DNA of 28,063 nt from an uncultured Clostridia bacterium (GCA_934119935.1 CAKOSX010000010.1:1-28063); one strand, 5' to 3'; shown: positions 1 through 8,690, numbered from the stretch's first letter. Notes: generated from the sequence alone by a model not told the origin. A program made the numbers and translations.

Positions 1-523
1 ACAAATTATCATTTGTCTGATTATTTAGTTCTATTTTATCATCTATCTTAGACAAAATATTTACAATTTTATTTTGAATATCAATACATGGAATGTCTAG
101 TAGCATTTCTTCTACATCTGTCTTTTTAATACTTGGCTGTCCAGATCCCCTATTAAATAGTTGTAATTCTTTTTGTTTAGTTAAAAACCAATAATATAAA
201 TATTTTGAATTTAATCTATCATTTGTTTTAAATCCTATGGTATTTTGGACTATAGCAACATTTTTATTTTTTATAAGTGCAACTTTACCTATGCCACTTC
301 CAACTAGAGTCATTATTGGCATATCCTTTTCAACATATCCTCTTAAAAAATTTATATAAGTATCCTCATTTATATACCTATTAACTTCTTTCTCGTTTAT
401 ATAATAATTATTTTTTATACATACATTATCAATAACTGGGTATTTTTCCTTTTTAAAATATATAGGATTTTTTCCTCTATTATCAATTATTTTTTCCAAG
501 CAGGCTTTTAATCTAAATTTCAT
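1..523 (-). CDS. hsdS: Type I restriction-modification specificity subunit (partial, 3' end outside window)
   Basis: This is the DNA-recognition subunit that gives a type I restriction-modification complex its target specificity. The visible 174 residues run from the start codon through the first target-recognition domain into the first conserved spacer helix. The family signature is clear: GSGQPSIKKTDVEEM, then a helix rich in I/L/K ending near LSKIDDKIELNNQ. The ATG at 523 lies inside the last codons of hsdM (11-bp overlap), so the two are translationally coupled. The rest of the gene, including the second recognition domain, lies beyond the left edge. Completeness cannot be judged. Confidence 0.9.
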   Translation of the reverse strand, partial: MKFRLKACLEKIIDNRGKNPIYFKKEKYPVIDNVCIKNNYYINEKEVNRYINEDTYINFLRGYVEKDMPIMTLVGSGIGKVALIKNKNVAIVQNTIGFKTNDRLNSKYLYYWFLTKQKELQLFNRGSGQPSIKKTDVEEMLLDIPCIDIQNKIVNILSKIDDKIELNNQTNDNL

Positions 524-2018
524 ATCCTATCGCTCCTAACACCTTTTTTATTTCTTCATCTAGTTTTGTACTCTCTTGCATTTGCTCTGCCAACTTTGAT
601 GTTAAGTCTTTCATTTTCTCTTCAAAAGGTATTCCATCATCTTCAACTTCTTTTGTTCCAACATATCTTCCTGGTGTTAAGACATAGTTATTTTCTTTTA
701 TTTCGGAAATATCAGCTACTTTGCAAAATCCTGCAATATCTTCGTAATTTACATTATTAATAAAATTATGATATGTACTTGAAATTTTATTAATATCTTC
801 ATCAGAAAGTTCTCTTAACTTTCTTGTAACCATATTTCCCATTTCTCTTGCATCAATAAATAATGTTTTTCCAGTTTGCTTTTTATTTCTATTTATAATC
901 CAAATACTACAAGGAATTGTAACTGTATAAAATAAATTTGATGGCATTGCTAAAATACAATCTACTAGATCTGCTTCTAATATATTTTTTCTTATTTCTC
1001 CTTCTCCTGAGGTATCAGAAGATAATGCTCCATTTGCTAATATTATTGCTGCTTTACCATTTATTGATAATTTATCTATCATATGTTCTACCCATGCCAT
1101 GTTGGCATTTCCTTTAGGTGGTATTCCATACTTCCATCTTGGGTCTTGCAATAATTTTTCTTGTCCCCAATCACTTATATTAAATGGTGGATTTGCTAGA
1201 ATAAAATCTGCTTTTAATCCTTTATGCAAATCATTTTGAAATGTGTCATCTGCAAATTTTCCAATATCACCATTTAAGCTTCTAATTGCTAAATTCATTT
1301 TTGCTAATTTCCATGTTGTTGGATTCTTTTCTTGTCCATATATGGCTAAATCTTGTACTTTTCCTTGATGTCTTTCAATAAATTTTGTACTTTGCACAAA
1401 CATTCCTCCTGAACCACAACATGGATCATATATTCTTCCTTTATATGGTTCTATCATTTCTACCATTGTTCTAACAAGACATGCTGGAGTATAAAATTCT
1501 CCACCTTTTTGTAATTCTTTTGCTGCAAATTCTCCTAAGAAATATTCATATATTCTTCCTAAAATATCTTTATCTTGAGCTTCTTTACTTCCAATTTTTA
1601 TATTTGTAAATAAATCTATTAATTCTCCAAGATTTACGTTTCTATAATCTGGGCTGTTATACTCTTTTATTAATACTCCCTTTAATGATGGATTTTCTTT
1701 TTCTATTTCATCAAGTGCTTCGTCTATATATTGCCCTATATTTGCATCTTTAGAATGTGCATTTAAATATTCCCATCTTGCTTTAGCTGGAGCATAAAAA
1801 ATATTATCCATTGTATATGAATCTCTATCTTCTTCCATTCCATCTCCATTTTCAACTAATTGGCGATATCTTTCTTCAAATGCATCAGATATATATTTTA
1901 AAAATATTAATCCCAATATTATAAATTTATAACTAGATACTGGAACTGCTCCTCTCATTTTATCAGCTGCAGCATATAGCTTTTTTTCTAGTTCTTGTAA
2001 CTCTTCTTCACTATTCAT
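513..2018 (-). CDS. hsdM: Type I restriction-modification DNA methyltransferase subunit
   Basis: This is the N6-adenine methyltransferase subunit that modifies the site chosen by HsdS. The 501-residue protein has the HsdM N-terminal helical domain (about residues 5-140), the SAM-binding motif DPCCGSGG (about 198-205) and the catalytic NPPF motif (about 276-279). Length is normal for the family. I start it at the ATG at 2018, because a GGAGG at 2024-2028 is correctly spaced for that codon; a TTG at 2030 would overlap the ribosome site. hsdS follows with an 11-bp overlap. No hsdR is visible upstream; it may lie beyond hsdS outside the window. Confidence 0.95.
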   Translation of the reverse strand: MNSEEELQELEKKLYAAADKMRGAVPVSSYKFIILGLIFLKYISDAFEERYRQLVENGDGMEEDRDSYTMDNIFYAPAKARWEYLNAHSKDANIGQYIDEALDEIEKENPSLKGVLIKEYNSPDYRNVNLGELIDLFTNIKIGSKEAQDKDILGRIYEYFLGEFAAKELQKGGEFYTPACLVRTMVEMIEPYKGRIYDPCCGSGGMFVQSTKFIERHQGKVQDLAIYGQEKNPTTWKLAKMNLAIRSLNGDIGKFADDTFQNDLHKGLKADFILANPPFNISDWGQEKLLQDPRWKYGIPPKGNANMAWVEHMIDKLSINGKAAIILANGALSSDTSGEGEIRKNILEADLVDCILAMPSNLFYTVTIPCSIWIINRNKKQTGKTLFIDAREMGNMVTRKLRELSDEDINKISSTYHNFINNVNYEDIAGFCKVADISEIKENNYVLTPGRYVGTKEVEDDGIPFEEKMKDLTSKLAEQMQESTKLDEEIKKVLGAIGYEI

Positions 2019-2054
2019 TTTATCCTCCAAAAAAATTCTAATTATCCTATTTAT

Positions 2055-2083
2055 TTTATATCACAAACTCTTCTTTTTAACAA
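2055..2083 (-). promoter_or_regulatory. Probable sigma-A promoter of hsdM-hsdS
   Basis: On the minus strand, TTGTTA (2078-2083) and TATAAA (2055-2060) are separated by 17 bp, 37 bp upstream of the hsdM ATG. This is a match by eye only; AT-rich DNA gives such matches by chance. Confidence 0.45.
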
Positions 2084-2171
2084 CAAATTTCGACTTAATT
2101 TTATGATACACTATTCAAATATTTTCTCTAATAATTTTATCTTCTTTATAATTTATCTTTATATTATTATC

Positions 2172-3717
2172 CTATTTAAATACCACATATAAGAACATCC
2201 CTACCAATACCCAGAACCACCATTTTCTAAATATGCTACTTTTGTTTCCATATTCATACACATATTTTCTATTTTCAACATCCATTTTTTCTTCTTCATT
2301 TTCTGTTTTTTCCTGTACATCGGTCTGCACATCGCAAAAATTTCTATTTATTAAAACTTTTCTTGGCTTATCTGCACTATACCCCGATATTATTCCTCGT
2401 TCTTCCATCTGATCTACTATTCTACCAGCCCTTGCATATCCAATCTTAAATCTTTGCTGTATAAATGGTATTGATACCATTCCTGTTGATATGACCTCAT
2501 CTATTGCTTCATTTAGCAATGGATCTACATCGTAGTCTGTATTCTCACTTTTCATTGTCTCTTTGTTTATTACTTTCATTATCTCATCACTACTGTCGAA
2601 TTTTTCTTCTACCTTAGTTTCATCAATTATTTTTTCTATTTCTTCATCGCTTATATATGGAGCCTGTATTCTTTTTGGTGCTCTTTCTTTTACTTTAATG
2701 AATAATGCATCTCCGTATGGTAATAGCTTTTCAGCACCAGATTTGTCTATTACAGTTCTCGAATCAACTCTTGATGGTAATTTGAAGGTTAGTCTAGTTG
2801 GTATATTTGCCTTTATTCTACCTGTTATTATTTCTGTAGATGTTCTGTATGTTGAGATTATTAAGTGTATCCCCACTTTTCTTGATATTTTTACTATTTC
2901 TATTAATGATTCTTCCACATCTTCTTTTTCATATGTCATTAGGTCACATAAGTCTTCTATAAAAACTATTATTCTTGGTAATTTTAATTGTGCTTTTTCA
3001 TTATATTCTTCTATATTTTTCACATTGTTTTTTGCAAATAATTCATTTCTGTTCATACACTCTTGCAGAGTCCATCCCATTGCCCCACAAGCCTTTTTAA
3101 TGTCTGTTATCGCTGGAATAAGCAAATGTGGAATATTATTGAATCTCTGAAAATTTATTATTCTTGTATCTATCAGTATCATTTTTACTTCTTCTGGATT
3201 TGAACTATAGATTGTGTCTACTATAAACGTGTTTAACAGATTGCTCTTTCCTGTTCCAGTTGTCCCTGCTACCAATATGTTTGAAATTTGCACTAAGTCT
3301 TCTACTACATGTTTTCCGTTTAGGTCTCTTCCAATTATCAAAGGAATTTGATAATTGTTTTGTTTGAGTGTTGACATACAGTCTCCTAGTAATAGCGTTT
3401 TCCATTTTTCATTTACAATATCCATTGTTATTGCACCATTTACACTGTCTGTATTTATTTCAACACTACTAACACCAATAGCATATGCTAAATCGAGTTC
3501 TAGATTTTTTATCTTCTTTGATGGAGTTCCTTCTTCGGGCTTTATATAATATCTGGTTATTAGATTACCAACAATGCATTTTTCAACTATTGCATTTACT
3601 CCGAAAGCTGTATAATGCTCTTTGAATATTATTTATATTTAATGATGTATCTATTTTTTCTTTTTCTGGTGATGTTTTCAATAATTCCATTGATATTTCT
3701 TTATTTTCATTCTCCAT
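2172..3717 (-). CDS. FtsK/SpoIIIE-like DNA translocase, soluble with C-terminal membrane anchor, interrupted by a +1 frameshift
   Basis: This resembles the motor part of FtsK/SpoIIIE, the hexameric dsDNA pumps used in division and sporulation. Frame 1 starts at the ATG at 3717 (weak AAGGAA site) and runs 38 codons to Ser-Phe. The alpha domain continues in the +1 frame from GVNA (3602), and the motor from 3425 onward. Read through, the protein is about 514 residues. Visible parts are Walker A GTTGTGKS, the ITGRIKANIPTR and GAEKLLPYGDALF family motifs, and a C-terminal winged helix of the gamma type (QQRFKIGYARAGRIVDQMEERG). The Walker B region reads IIVFIEDLCDLM where the family usually has a DE pair, so the acidic residues are swapped. 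The N-terminal 4-TM domain of FtsK is absent; instead the protein ends in one hydrophobic segment (WWFWVLVGMFLYVVF). Without frameshifting, only an alpha-less product from an internal ATG at 3425 could be made. It could be a decaying pseudogene or a sequencing error. Confidence 0.8.
3600..3606 (-). other. +1 frameshift point in the FtsK-like gene
   Basis: The minus strand reads AGC TTT CGG AGT in the upstream frame, which soon stops (TGA at 3583-3585). Moving one base forward at TTT C gives TTC GGA GTA AAT, so that Ser-Phe-Gly-Val-Asn-Ala matches the SpoIIIE alpha domain (Ser-Phe-Gly-Val-Lys-Ala). Both frames match the family on either side, so the shift lies at this codon pair. TTT can re-pair as TTC, and CGG is likely rare in so AT-rich a genome. 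That fits programmed slippage, but a single-base insertion or read error explains it equally well. Confidence 0.7.
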
Positions 3718-3761
3718 TTTCTATTCCTTTTTCTGCGACACTTACTTATATTTTTTCTTCC

Positions 3762-3789
3762 AATATATAATATCACTCTTCAAGCGCAA
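3762..3789 (-). promoter_or_regulatory. Candidate promoter of the FtsK-like gene
   Basis: On the minus strand, TTGCGC (3784-3789) and TATATT (3762-3767) are separated by 16 bp, about 45 bp upstream of the ATG at 3717. The -35 lies just downstream of the two TTCGACA boxes, so the arrangement is that of a promoter controlled from them. The spacing is slightly short, so confidence is modest. Confidence 0.4.
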
Positions 3790-3793
3790 AGTT

Positions 3794-3810
3794 TGTCGAA
3801 ACTTGTCGAA
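3794..3810 (-). promoter_or_regulatory. Two tandem Spo0A-box-like sites
   Basis: TGTCGAA occurs at 3794-3800 and again at 3804-3810 (plus-strand reading), exactly 10 bp apart, one helical turn. Seven of seven bases match the known Spo0A box in both copies. Tandem boxes at this spacing fit binding by a Spo0A dimer. They begin 5 bp upstream of the candidate -35 of the FtsK-like gene. The link to Spo0A is inference from the motif. Confidence 0.6.
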
Positions 3811-4047
3811 CCTTATTCTTTTATGATATTTATTGTCTAATTAGATTTTTTTATGCCTTTTGTCGTTGTTTTATAATCCCCATAAGTAATTCAAGTTCTT
3901 TGATTTTTTATTTTACCAGCATAATTATACTGTCTGACTCTCTTTTAAGGTTATTTTAATTTTTGGATCATTTGCAAGTTGAAATTGTATTATGATTTGT
4001 GCTAGTATTAAATACGTACAGTAATTTTCTGAATAGTTAAATAATAT
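3811..4047. other. Intergenic region between divergent genes, no gene seen
   Basis: This part of the 345-bp gap between the FtsK-like gene (minus) and the PPase-VOC gene (plus) has no open frame with a ribosome site and no strong hairpin. It must hold the promoter of the plus-strand gene, but I could not pick one with confidence. One further TTTGTCG-like half match occurs near 3869. Confidence 0.5.
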
Positions 4048-4062
4048 AGGAGAGTAATTTTG

Positions 4063-4818
4063 ATGAATAATCTAAAATATTTAAATAAAATCGTAACAAT
4101 AAAAATTGACAGGCCTATGGGTAGCAAGCATCCAAAACACGGATTTATTTATCCAGTAAATTACGGTTATGTTCCTAATACCATAAGCGGTGATGGTGAA
4201 GAATTAGATTCTTATGTTTTAGGAATCTATGAACCGTTAGAAACTTTCACCGGAAAGTGCATTGCAATAATTCATAGGACAAATGACAATGACGATAAAT
4301 TAGTTGTTGTTCCAGAAAATAAAACTTTTACTAATGGCGAAATTAAAGTATTAACTGACTTTCAAGAGCAATATTTTGAAAGTATAATTCTAAGGCCTAA
4401 CGATTATATAAATTGGAATAAAAATATTCCAGAATTATCTGTAACTAATTTGGAAGATAGCTTAAAATTTTATAAAACGTCTGGTTTTAAAGTGGAATAT
4501 GATAGACCTGAGGATAAATTTGCATTCATATCTTTGGATAATATTCAATTTATGCTACAAGAATTGTCTGATAATGATAAGTGGGATGTCGGAGAATTGA
4601 AATACCCTTTTGGCAATGGAATTAACTTTCAATTAGAAGTTGATAGCCTTGATGAAATATATAATAATTTCAAAGAAAACAATTACGCAATTGCTTTTGA
4701 TATCGAAGAAAACTGGTATAGACAAGATAATAAAATGTTAGGAAATAAAGAGTTTTTAATTCAAGATCCAGATGGATATTTGTTAAGATTTACGCAAGAT
4801 TTAGGAGAAAAAGACTGA
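4063..4818 (+). CDS. Fusion of an inorganic pyrophosphatase-like domain and a VOC (glyoxalase/bleomycin-resistance) domain
   Basis: Residues 1 to about 110 resemble a short family I pyrophosphatase: NYGYVPNT followed by DGEELD (about 44-49), equivalent to the metal-binding DGDPLD segment of true PPases, with Glu replacing one Asp. The domain is shorter than a full PPase (about 170 residues). Residues from about 112 to the end form a VOC domain: a SVTNLEDSLKFYKTSGF start and a DPDGYLLRFTQ end, as in glyoxalase-like proteins. The ATG at 4063 is chosen because AGGAGAG at 4048-4054 is well spaced to it; a TTG at 4060 is less likely. The substrate is unknown; the changed metal motif leaves pyrophosphate hydrolysis in doubt. 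It stands alone on the plus strand. Confidence 0.85.
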   Translation: MNNLKYLNKIVTIKIDRPMGSKHPKHGFIYPVNYGYVPNTISGDGEELDSYVLGIYEPLETFTGKCIAIIHRTNDNDDKLVVVPENKTFTNGEIKVLTDFQEQYFESIILRPNDYINWNKNIPELSVTNLEDSLKFYKTSGFKVEYDRPEDKFAFISLDNIQFMLQELSDNDKWDVGELKYPFGNGINFQLEVDSLDEIYNNFKENNYAIAFDIEENWYRQDNKMLGNKEFLIQDPDGYLLRFTQDLGEKD

Positions 4819-4841
4819 GCAAAATTAAGCTCAGTCCTTTT
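4810..4841 (+). terminator. Rho-independent terminator of the PPase-VOC gene
   Basis: GACTGAGC (4813-4820) pairs with GCTCAGTC (4829-4836) across an 8-base loop, followed by CTTTT. The 5' arm contains the stop codon, so the gene ends inside its own terminator. Confidence 0.75.
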
Positions 4842-4936
4842 AGCATTTTTAAATTTTAGAATTTTTATCATAAGAAGAGTTGAAGGTTTACACAAACTTT
4901 CTGATATACTCCTTTTCTATAATTTTATAATTATTT

Positions 4937-5464
4937 TTAAGCTATCTTTTTATATTCTTTTAATCTCTCATTAATTGCTTCCATATCTACTTTTTTTCTT
5001 CCATTATCTTTTGGATAATTTTCTGTATAGCCCCATACTCCGCCACAATCTTCTGGATAGTTCCCGCCTTCGGCTTTTATGCAAAATGGATATTCTATTT
5101 TTTCATTTACTTCTTTTTCTACTACTATATCGTGTTCCCAACTAGCTGCAGGATTGTAAGTAAATTTTATTCTAGAGTAGTTTTTTAAGAAGTTATATAT
5201 TGGAGTTTTTTTAGAATCTAATATTTCTCCTTTTATGTTTTCTATGTCATTTTCGTTTTCTTCTGGTATTCCTATAAATTGACCTAATGATTCTTCGTCA
5301 ACACCTGCTTCGAATTCATATATAGCACTGCCACTCCATCCAAAAGCAATTTCTATTATTGCTGCTAGCTGGTTAAATGTTATATTGGCTGGTATTTTTA
5401 GTATTCTCCATGTTGATGGACTTGACCTTTTTATTGATACTTTTATTTCAAAATATTTGTCCAT
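4937..5464 (-). CDS. Plasmid pRiA4b ORF-3 family protein
   Basis: The 175-residue protein matches the pRiA4b ORF-3-like family: YFEIKVSIKRSSPSTWRIL at the N-terminus, then a helix with FNQLAAIIEIAFGW, a FEAG strand, a TYNPAASWEHDIVVE segment and a GG(N)YPPEDCGG-like stretch (GGNYPEDCGGVWGY). Family members are widespread on plasmids and in genomes; no biochemical role is established to my knowledge. The start at 5464 is set by GGAGGAGAT just upstream; a longer frame exists, but its first 21 residues cover the ribosome site. It has its own upstream region with a large inverted repeat and appears to be a single-gene unit. Confidence 0.85.
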   Translation of the reverse strand: MDKYFEIKVSIKRSSPSTWRILKIPANITFNQLAAIIEIAFGWSGSAIYEFEAGVDEESLGQFIGIPEENENDIENIKGEILDSKKTPIYNFLKNYSRIKFTYNPAASWEHDIVVEKEVNEKIEYPFCIKAEGGNYPEDCGGVWGYTENYPKDNGRKKVDMEAINERLKEYKKIA

Positions 5465-5491
5465 TACATCTCCTCCACATATGGTAAATAT

Positions 5492-5525
5492 GGTTATGAA
5501 GTTTATAGATATAAATTTTATAACC
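5492..5525. repeat. 34-bp imperfect inverted repeat upstream of the pRiA4b-like gene
   Basis: The arms begin with GGTTAT and end with ATAACC. 14 of 17 positions are complementary, and two of the three mismatches are G-U wobbles when read as plus-strand RNA. It lies 28 bp upstream of the ATG at 5464, where the promoter should be, so it could be an operator. Confidence 0.5.
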
Positions 5526-5605
5526 ACATTACCTACTATCTAATCTTGATTTCTTATATACAAATCGTCATTTTCTAGATTTACAGTTATAGTTTTTCTA
5601 TCTTT

Positions 5606-6277
5606 TTATATATTAAAGTCATCAAATTCTAAGTCTGCAAATTCTATGTTTTCTATATTTTTCACATTGTTTTTTTCATCTAATGTCAACTTGAATACTT
5701 CTGGTGAATTTAGTCTTTTGTTAAATATGATTTTTCCATTGTAGCTTAGTGTTATTTCTTTGTTTGGAGTTACGTTTTCTACTTTGCACCATTTCATGAG
5801 TAGAAAGGTCATTGCATTTCCATGTGTGAAAATTGCAATTCTTTTGCCTTTATTTTTCTCTACAATTTCATTGAATACTTCTTCCATTCTTTCTCTTACG
5901 TCTTTTTGACTTTCTCCGCCTTCTGTTTTGAAGTTTTCGTCTTGGAATTGTCTTGTGTACCAGTCTGGATATTCTTTGTCGTTTGGTTTTCCGGTTCTTC
6001 TTTCGTCTAGTCTTTCGTCAAGATTTGCTTTGAGATTTTGTTTTTCCATCAGGTATTTTGCTGTTTGCAGTGTTCTTACGCAGTTGCTTGCGTACACTAC
6101 ATCTATGTTTTGCAGTTCTTTTTCGTTGCTTAACTTTTCTGCTCTTCTTTCTCCTGTAACGCTTAGTATTATTTTCTCACTTTTTATTAGGCTTTCCTGA
6201 GTCGTATTGTAACTTTCTATGTTGTTTTTCATGTTAAGTCTTACTGAATGTCTTATTAGATATACTGTTGTTTCCAT
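5606..6277 (-). CDS. Histidine phosphatase (phosphoglycerate mutase-like) family protein
   Basis: The 223-residue cytoplasmic protein has the branch signature: LIRHSVR near the N-terminus (Arg9-His10, the His being the phospho-acceptor), CVRTLQTA (Arg68), the acidic GGES (about 120-123) and the second catalytic His in FTHGNAM (His152). The usual RHG is RHS here, seen in other members. The substrate cannot be told from sequence. GGAGAG lies 6 bp upstream of the ATG. It is 43 bp downstream of the VIT/vWA gene with no clear terminator between, so it is probably the last gene of the MerR operon. Confidence 0.88.
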   Translation of the reverse strand: METTVYLIRHSVRLNMKNNIESYNTTQESLIKSEKIILSVTGERRAEKLSNEKELQNIDVVYASNCVRTLQTAKYLMEKQNLKANLDERLDERRTGKPNDKEYPDWYTRQFQDENFKTEGGESQKDVRERMEEVFNEIVEKNKGKRIAIFTHGNAMTFLLMKWCKVENVTPNKEITLSYNGKIIFNKRLNSPEVFKLTLDEKNNVKNIENIEFADLEFDDFNI

Positions 6278-6320
6278 GTTTTTTCTCTCCTATTATTTTT
6301 TCAACATTATATCACTTTTT

Positions 6321-8666
6321 CTAAAAATGTATAACCATTTTGCTATATAAATACCAAATTACGTTATCTATGTTTTCTGATATTTTGTTTTCTTTTATAA
6401 TTTGTTCTACTTCTTTTTCTGTTATTACACTTTTATATACTTTTATTTTTGCATTTGTTAAAATTAATTTTTTGTAATCTTCGTCGATAATGTTTAATAA
6501 TTTTTCTCGATTGCCGATAAAATTTATTTCCATGTCTTTATAATATCTACAGATTAATTGCATATATAGTTCTGATTTTCTTATTTCTTGTTTGTTTGCT
6601 TCTAAGAATTGTATTAATTTTTCATAATCAATTTTTTGTGCTCCTTTTTTTAAATCATATAATGCATATAGTAAATATGTTAATATTGATTTTTCTTCTT
6701 GCTTAATAAATTTTTCGTAATATTCGTTAATTTTTTCATCTAATAGTTCTGTTGTTTTATAATTTTTTGCATCCCAACGCAATGCTTCTTCGTATTTTGG
6801 ACTTATTACTCTAGATTTTCTTATAAAACTTGGAATATCAAGATCTCCTGAACCTTTAGTGCTTCCTTTTACTGAACAGTTTCCTGCACTAGCTCCATAT
6901 ATGTTTTTATTAAAAAAGTTTTGTTTTGGACCTGAAAAACTTTTTTCACATTCGTAATCCATTGGAACTATTCCTTCAAATGCATCAAACATGAACTTGT
7001 TGCTTAATGGTGTTTCTTGATATTGAGGTACATCTAGTAGCTTATTTTCTCTTTCATATACTGTTATAAAAGATGTATATTCAGAATTTATGTTGTATTT
7101 TACAGCAATGTCTATTATCATTTTTTTGTAATTTTCTATTTTTTCGTAGTCGTATGTATTTTTTATGTAATCTTGTAAACGTTCTATTTCTTGTTTTGCA
7201 AATAATACTTCTAAATCTACATCTGTGTTATTTATTTCTTCTTTAGCAATTTTCCACGTGTATTCTTTACCTAAAATTTTGCCTTTTAATTTTATATCAT
7301 CTTTTAGCTCTTCTATTTTTGCAAATACGTTAAAGAATTCATAGTTAAATAGGCTATTTTCTTCTTTTATCTCGTCTACTAATTTGTTTTGTCCATAATC
7401 TACTTGTATGTCTTCTACCATTGGTGTTTGTATTCTTGCGAATGTTCTTATTATTTTGTCATCTATTTTTTCGTTTGGTTGTATTAATTCTGCTTTACCA
7501 TTACCAGCTTTAGCCATTTGCTTTATAAAATATGCGTTTACATTTGAATCTATTCCGAATGGGAATATTCTACTGTTTTTTCCATGTTCTTTTACAAAAT
7601 CTATTATTTGCTTTTCATTTCCAACTTGACCATCAGTAAATAGTAATATTACTTTTTCTGTATTTTCGTATAGTGCAAATTTTATTGGATTTAGTATTTC
7701 TGTACCTCCTGAAGCACACAAACTGTTAATATATTTTTCCGCTTCTTGCATATTTTTCTCATTATATTCTATTGCATGTGCACTCATCACTTCAAATTCA
7801 TGGTCAAATGCAATTATGTTGAATTTATCTCCTTCGTCTAATTGCTTTAAACATTCGATTACTGCTCTTTTGGTTTCTTCTAACTTAACACCCATCATCG
7901 ATCCAGATATATCAATTAAGAATAAATACTCCTTTTCACTATCTTCGTATACATCGTCTATTTCTGGCATGAATGATAGATATAACATGTCTTTACCATC
8001 TCTTGTTTTTGATATAATTGCTTTTGATGATAATTCATTTTTTAATTTTATATCTAGTTTAAAGTCTTTTGATAAATCATAATTTTCTACGTTTATATTT
8101 TTTTCGTCTATTATGCTTATTTTATGGCTTGGGCAATTTATGTTTTCTACGTTTAAAGTTTTGTCTACATTTATAGTAAAATCTACTGTATAATTAGTTT
8201 TTCCATATATTAATTTGTTTGTAACATTCGATTTATATCTTGGCGTTACAAGTGTTGGTATTAATATTTCTATCTGGTTGTCTATAATTTCGAATTTATC
8301 TATGTATTGTATTTTTACAGTTACTTCTTCGTCCTTATCAATTTTTCCGACTGATATTTTAAATATGTTGGCCGTTTCTTGTTCCATCATGTAAGCACTG
8401 TTACCTTTAACAATGTTTTGTTGGTATTCTCTTTTTGCTTCGCCTTTTTCTTTGCATTTTCCTTTTAATATTTTATCTCCAACCTTTATTTCAAATCCAA
8501 CAACTGTTGCAGTTTCTGCTATTGGAAATGTGTACCCAACTTCTAAAACTTCTTCTGTATTGTTTTTGTACATTTGCTCAATTTCAAATGTCCCAAACTT
8601 TCCTATTACATTACCTGTTATTTTTACTTTCTTTAGAGCTAGCTCTCTTAAATCTACATTTCTCAT
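6321..8666 (-). CDS. VIT and von Willebrand factor A domain protein
   Basis: The 781-residue protein has an N-terminal VIT domain (about 1-135) and a vWA domain (about 245-410), as in inter-alpha-trypsin inhibitor heavy-chain-like proteins. The metal-ion-dependent adhesion site is intact: DISGS at 252-256, Thr322 in GGTE and Asp345 in FTDGQVGN. The C-terminal 350 residues are alpha-helical in character and match no domain I know. No signal peptide or membrane segment is visible, so a cytoplasmic scaffold role is more likely than adhesion. It begins 24 bp after the MerR gene, in the same direction and probably co-transcribed. The ribosome site is GAAGGGAA. Confidence 0.88.
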   Translation of the reverse strand: MRNVDLRELALKKVKITGNVIGKFGTFEIEQMYKNNTEEVLEVGYTFPIAETATVVGFEIKVGDKILKGKCKEKGEAKREYQQNIVKGNSAYMMEQETANIFKISVGKIDKDEEVTVKIQYIDKFEIIDNQIEILIPTLVTPRYKSNVTNKLIYGKTNYTVDFTINVDKTLNVENINCPSHKISIIDEKNINVENYDLSKDFKLDIKLKNELSSKAIISKTRDGKDMLYLSFMPEIDDVYEDSEKEYLFLIDISGSMMGVKLEETKRAVIECLKQLDEGDKFNIIAFDHEFEVMSAHAIEYNEKNMQEAEKYINSLCASGGTEILNPIKFALYENTEKVILLFTDGQVGNEKQIIDFVKEHGKNSRIFPFGIDSNVNAYFIKQMAKAGNGKAELIQPNEKIDDKIIRTFARIQTPMVEDIQVDYGQNKLVDEIKEENSLFNYEFFNVFAKIEELKDDIKLKGKILGKEYTWKIAKEEINNTDVDLEVLFAKQEIERLQDYIKNTYDYEKIENYKKMIIDIAVKYNINSEYTSFITVYERENKLLDVPQYQETPLSNKFMFDAFEGIVPMDYECEKSFSGPKQNFFNKNIYGASAGNCSVKGSTKGSGDLDIPSFIRKSRVISPKYEEALRWDAKNYKTTELLDEKINEYYEKFIKQEEKSILTYLLYALYDLKKGAQKIDYEKLIQFLEANKQEIRKSELYMQLICRYYKDMEINFIGNREKLLNIIDEDYKKLILTNAKIKVYKSVITEKEVEQIIKENKISENIDNVIWYLYSKMVIHF

Positions 8667-8690
8667 TTTTTATTTCCCTTCTATATAATT

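Noticed and set aside
2594..2600. A third TGTCGAA (Spo0A-like) sequence
   Set aside because: It lies inside the FtsK-like coding region, single and away from any promoter, so it is likely chance.
2563..3150. Open frame of 195 codons on the plus strand opposite the FtsK-like gene
   Set aside because: It is the mirror of a well-supported minus-strand gene, has a low-complexity Ser/Phe/Ile composition and no ribosome site.
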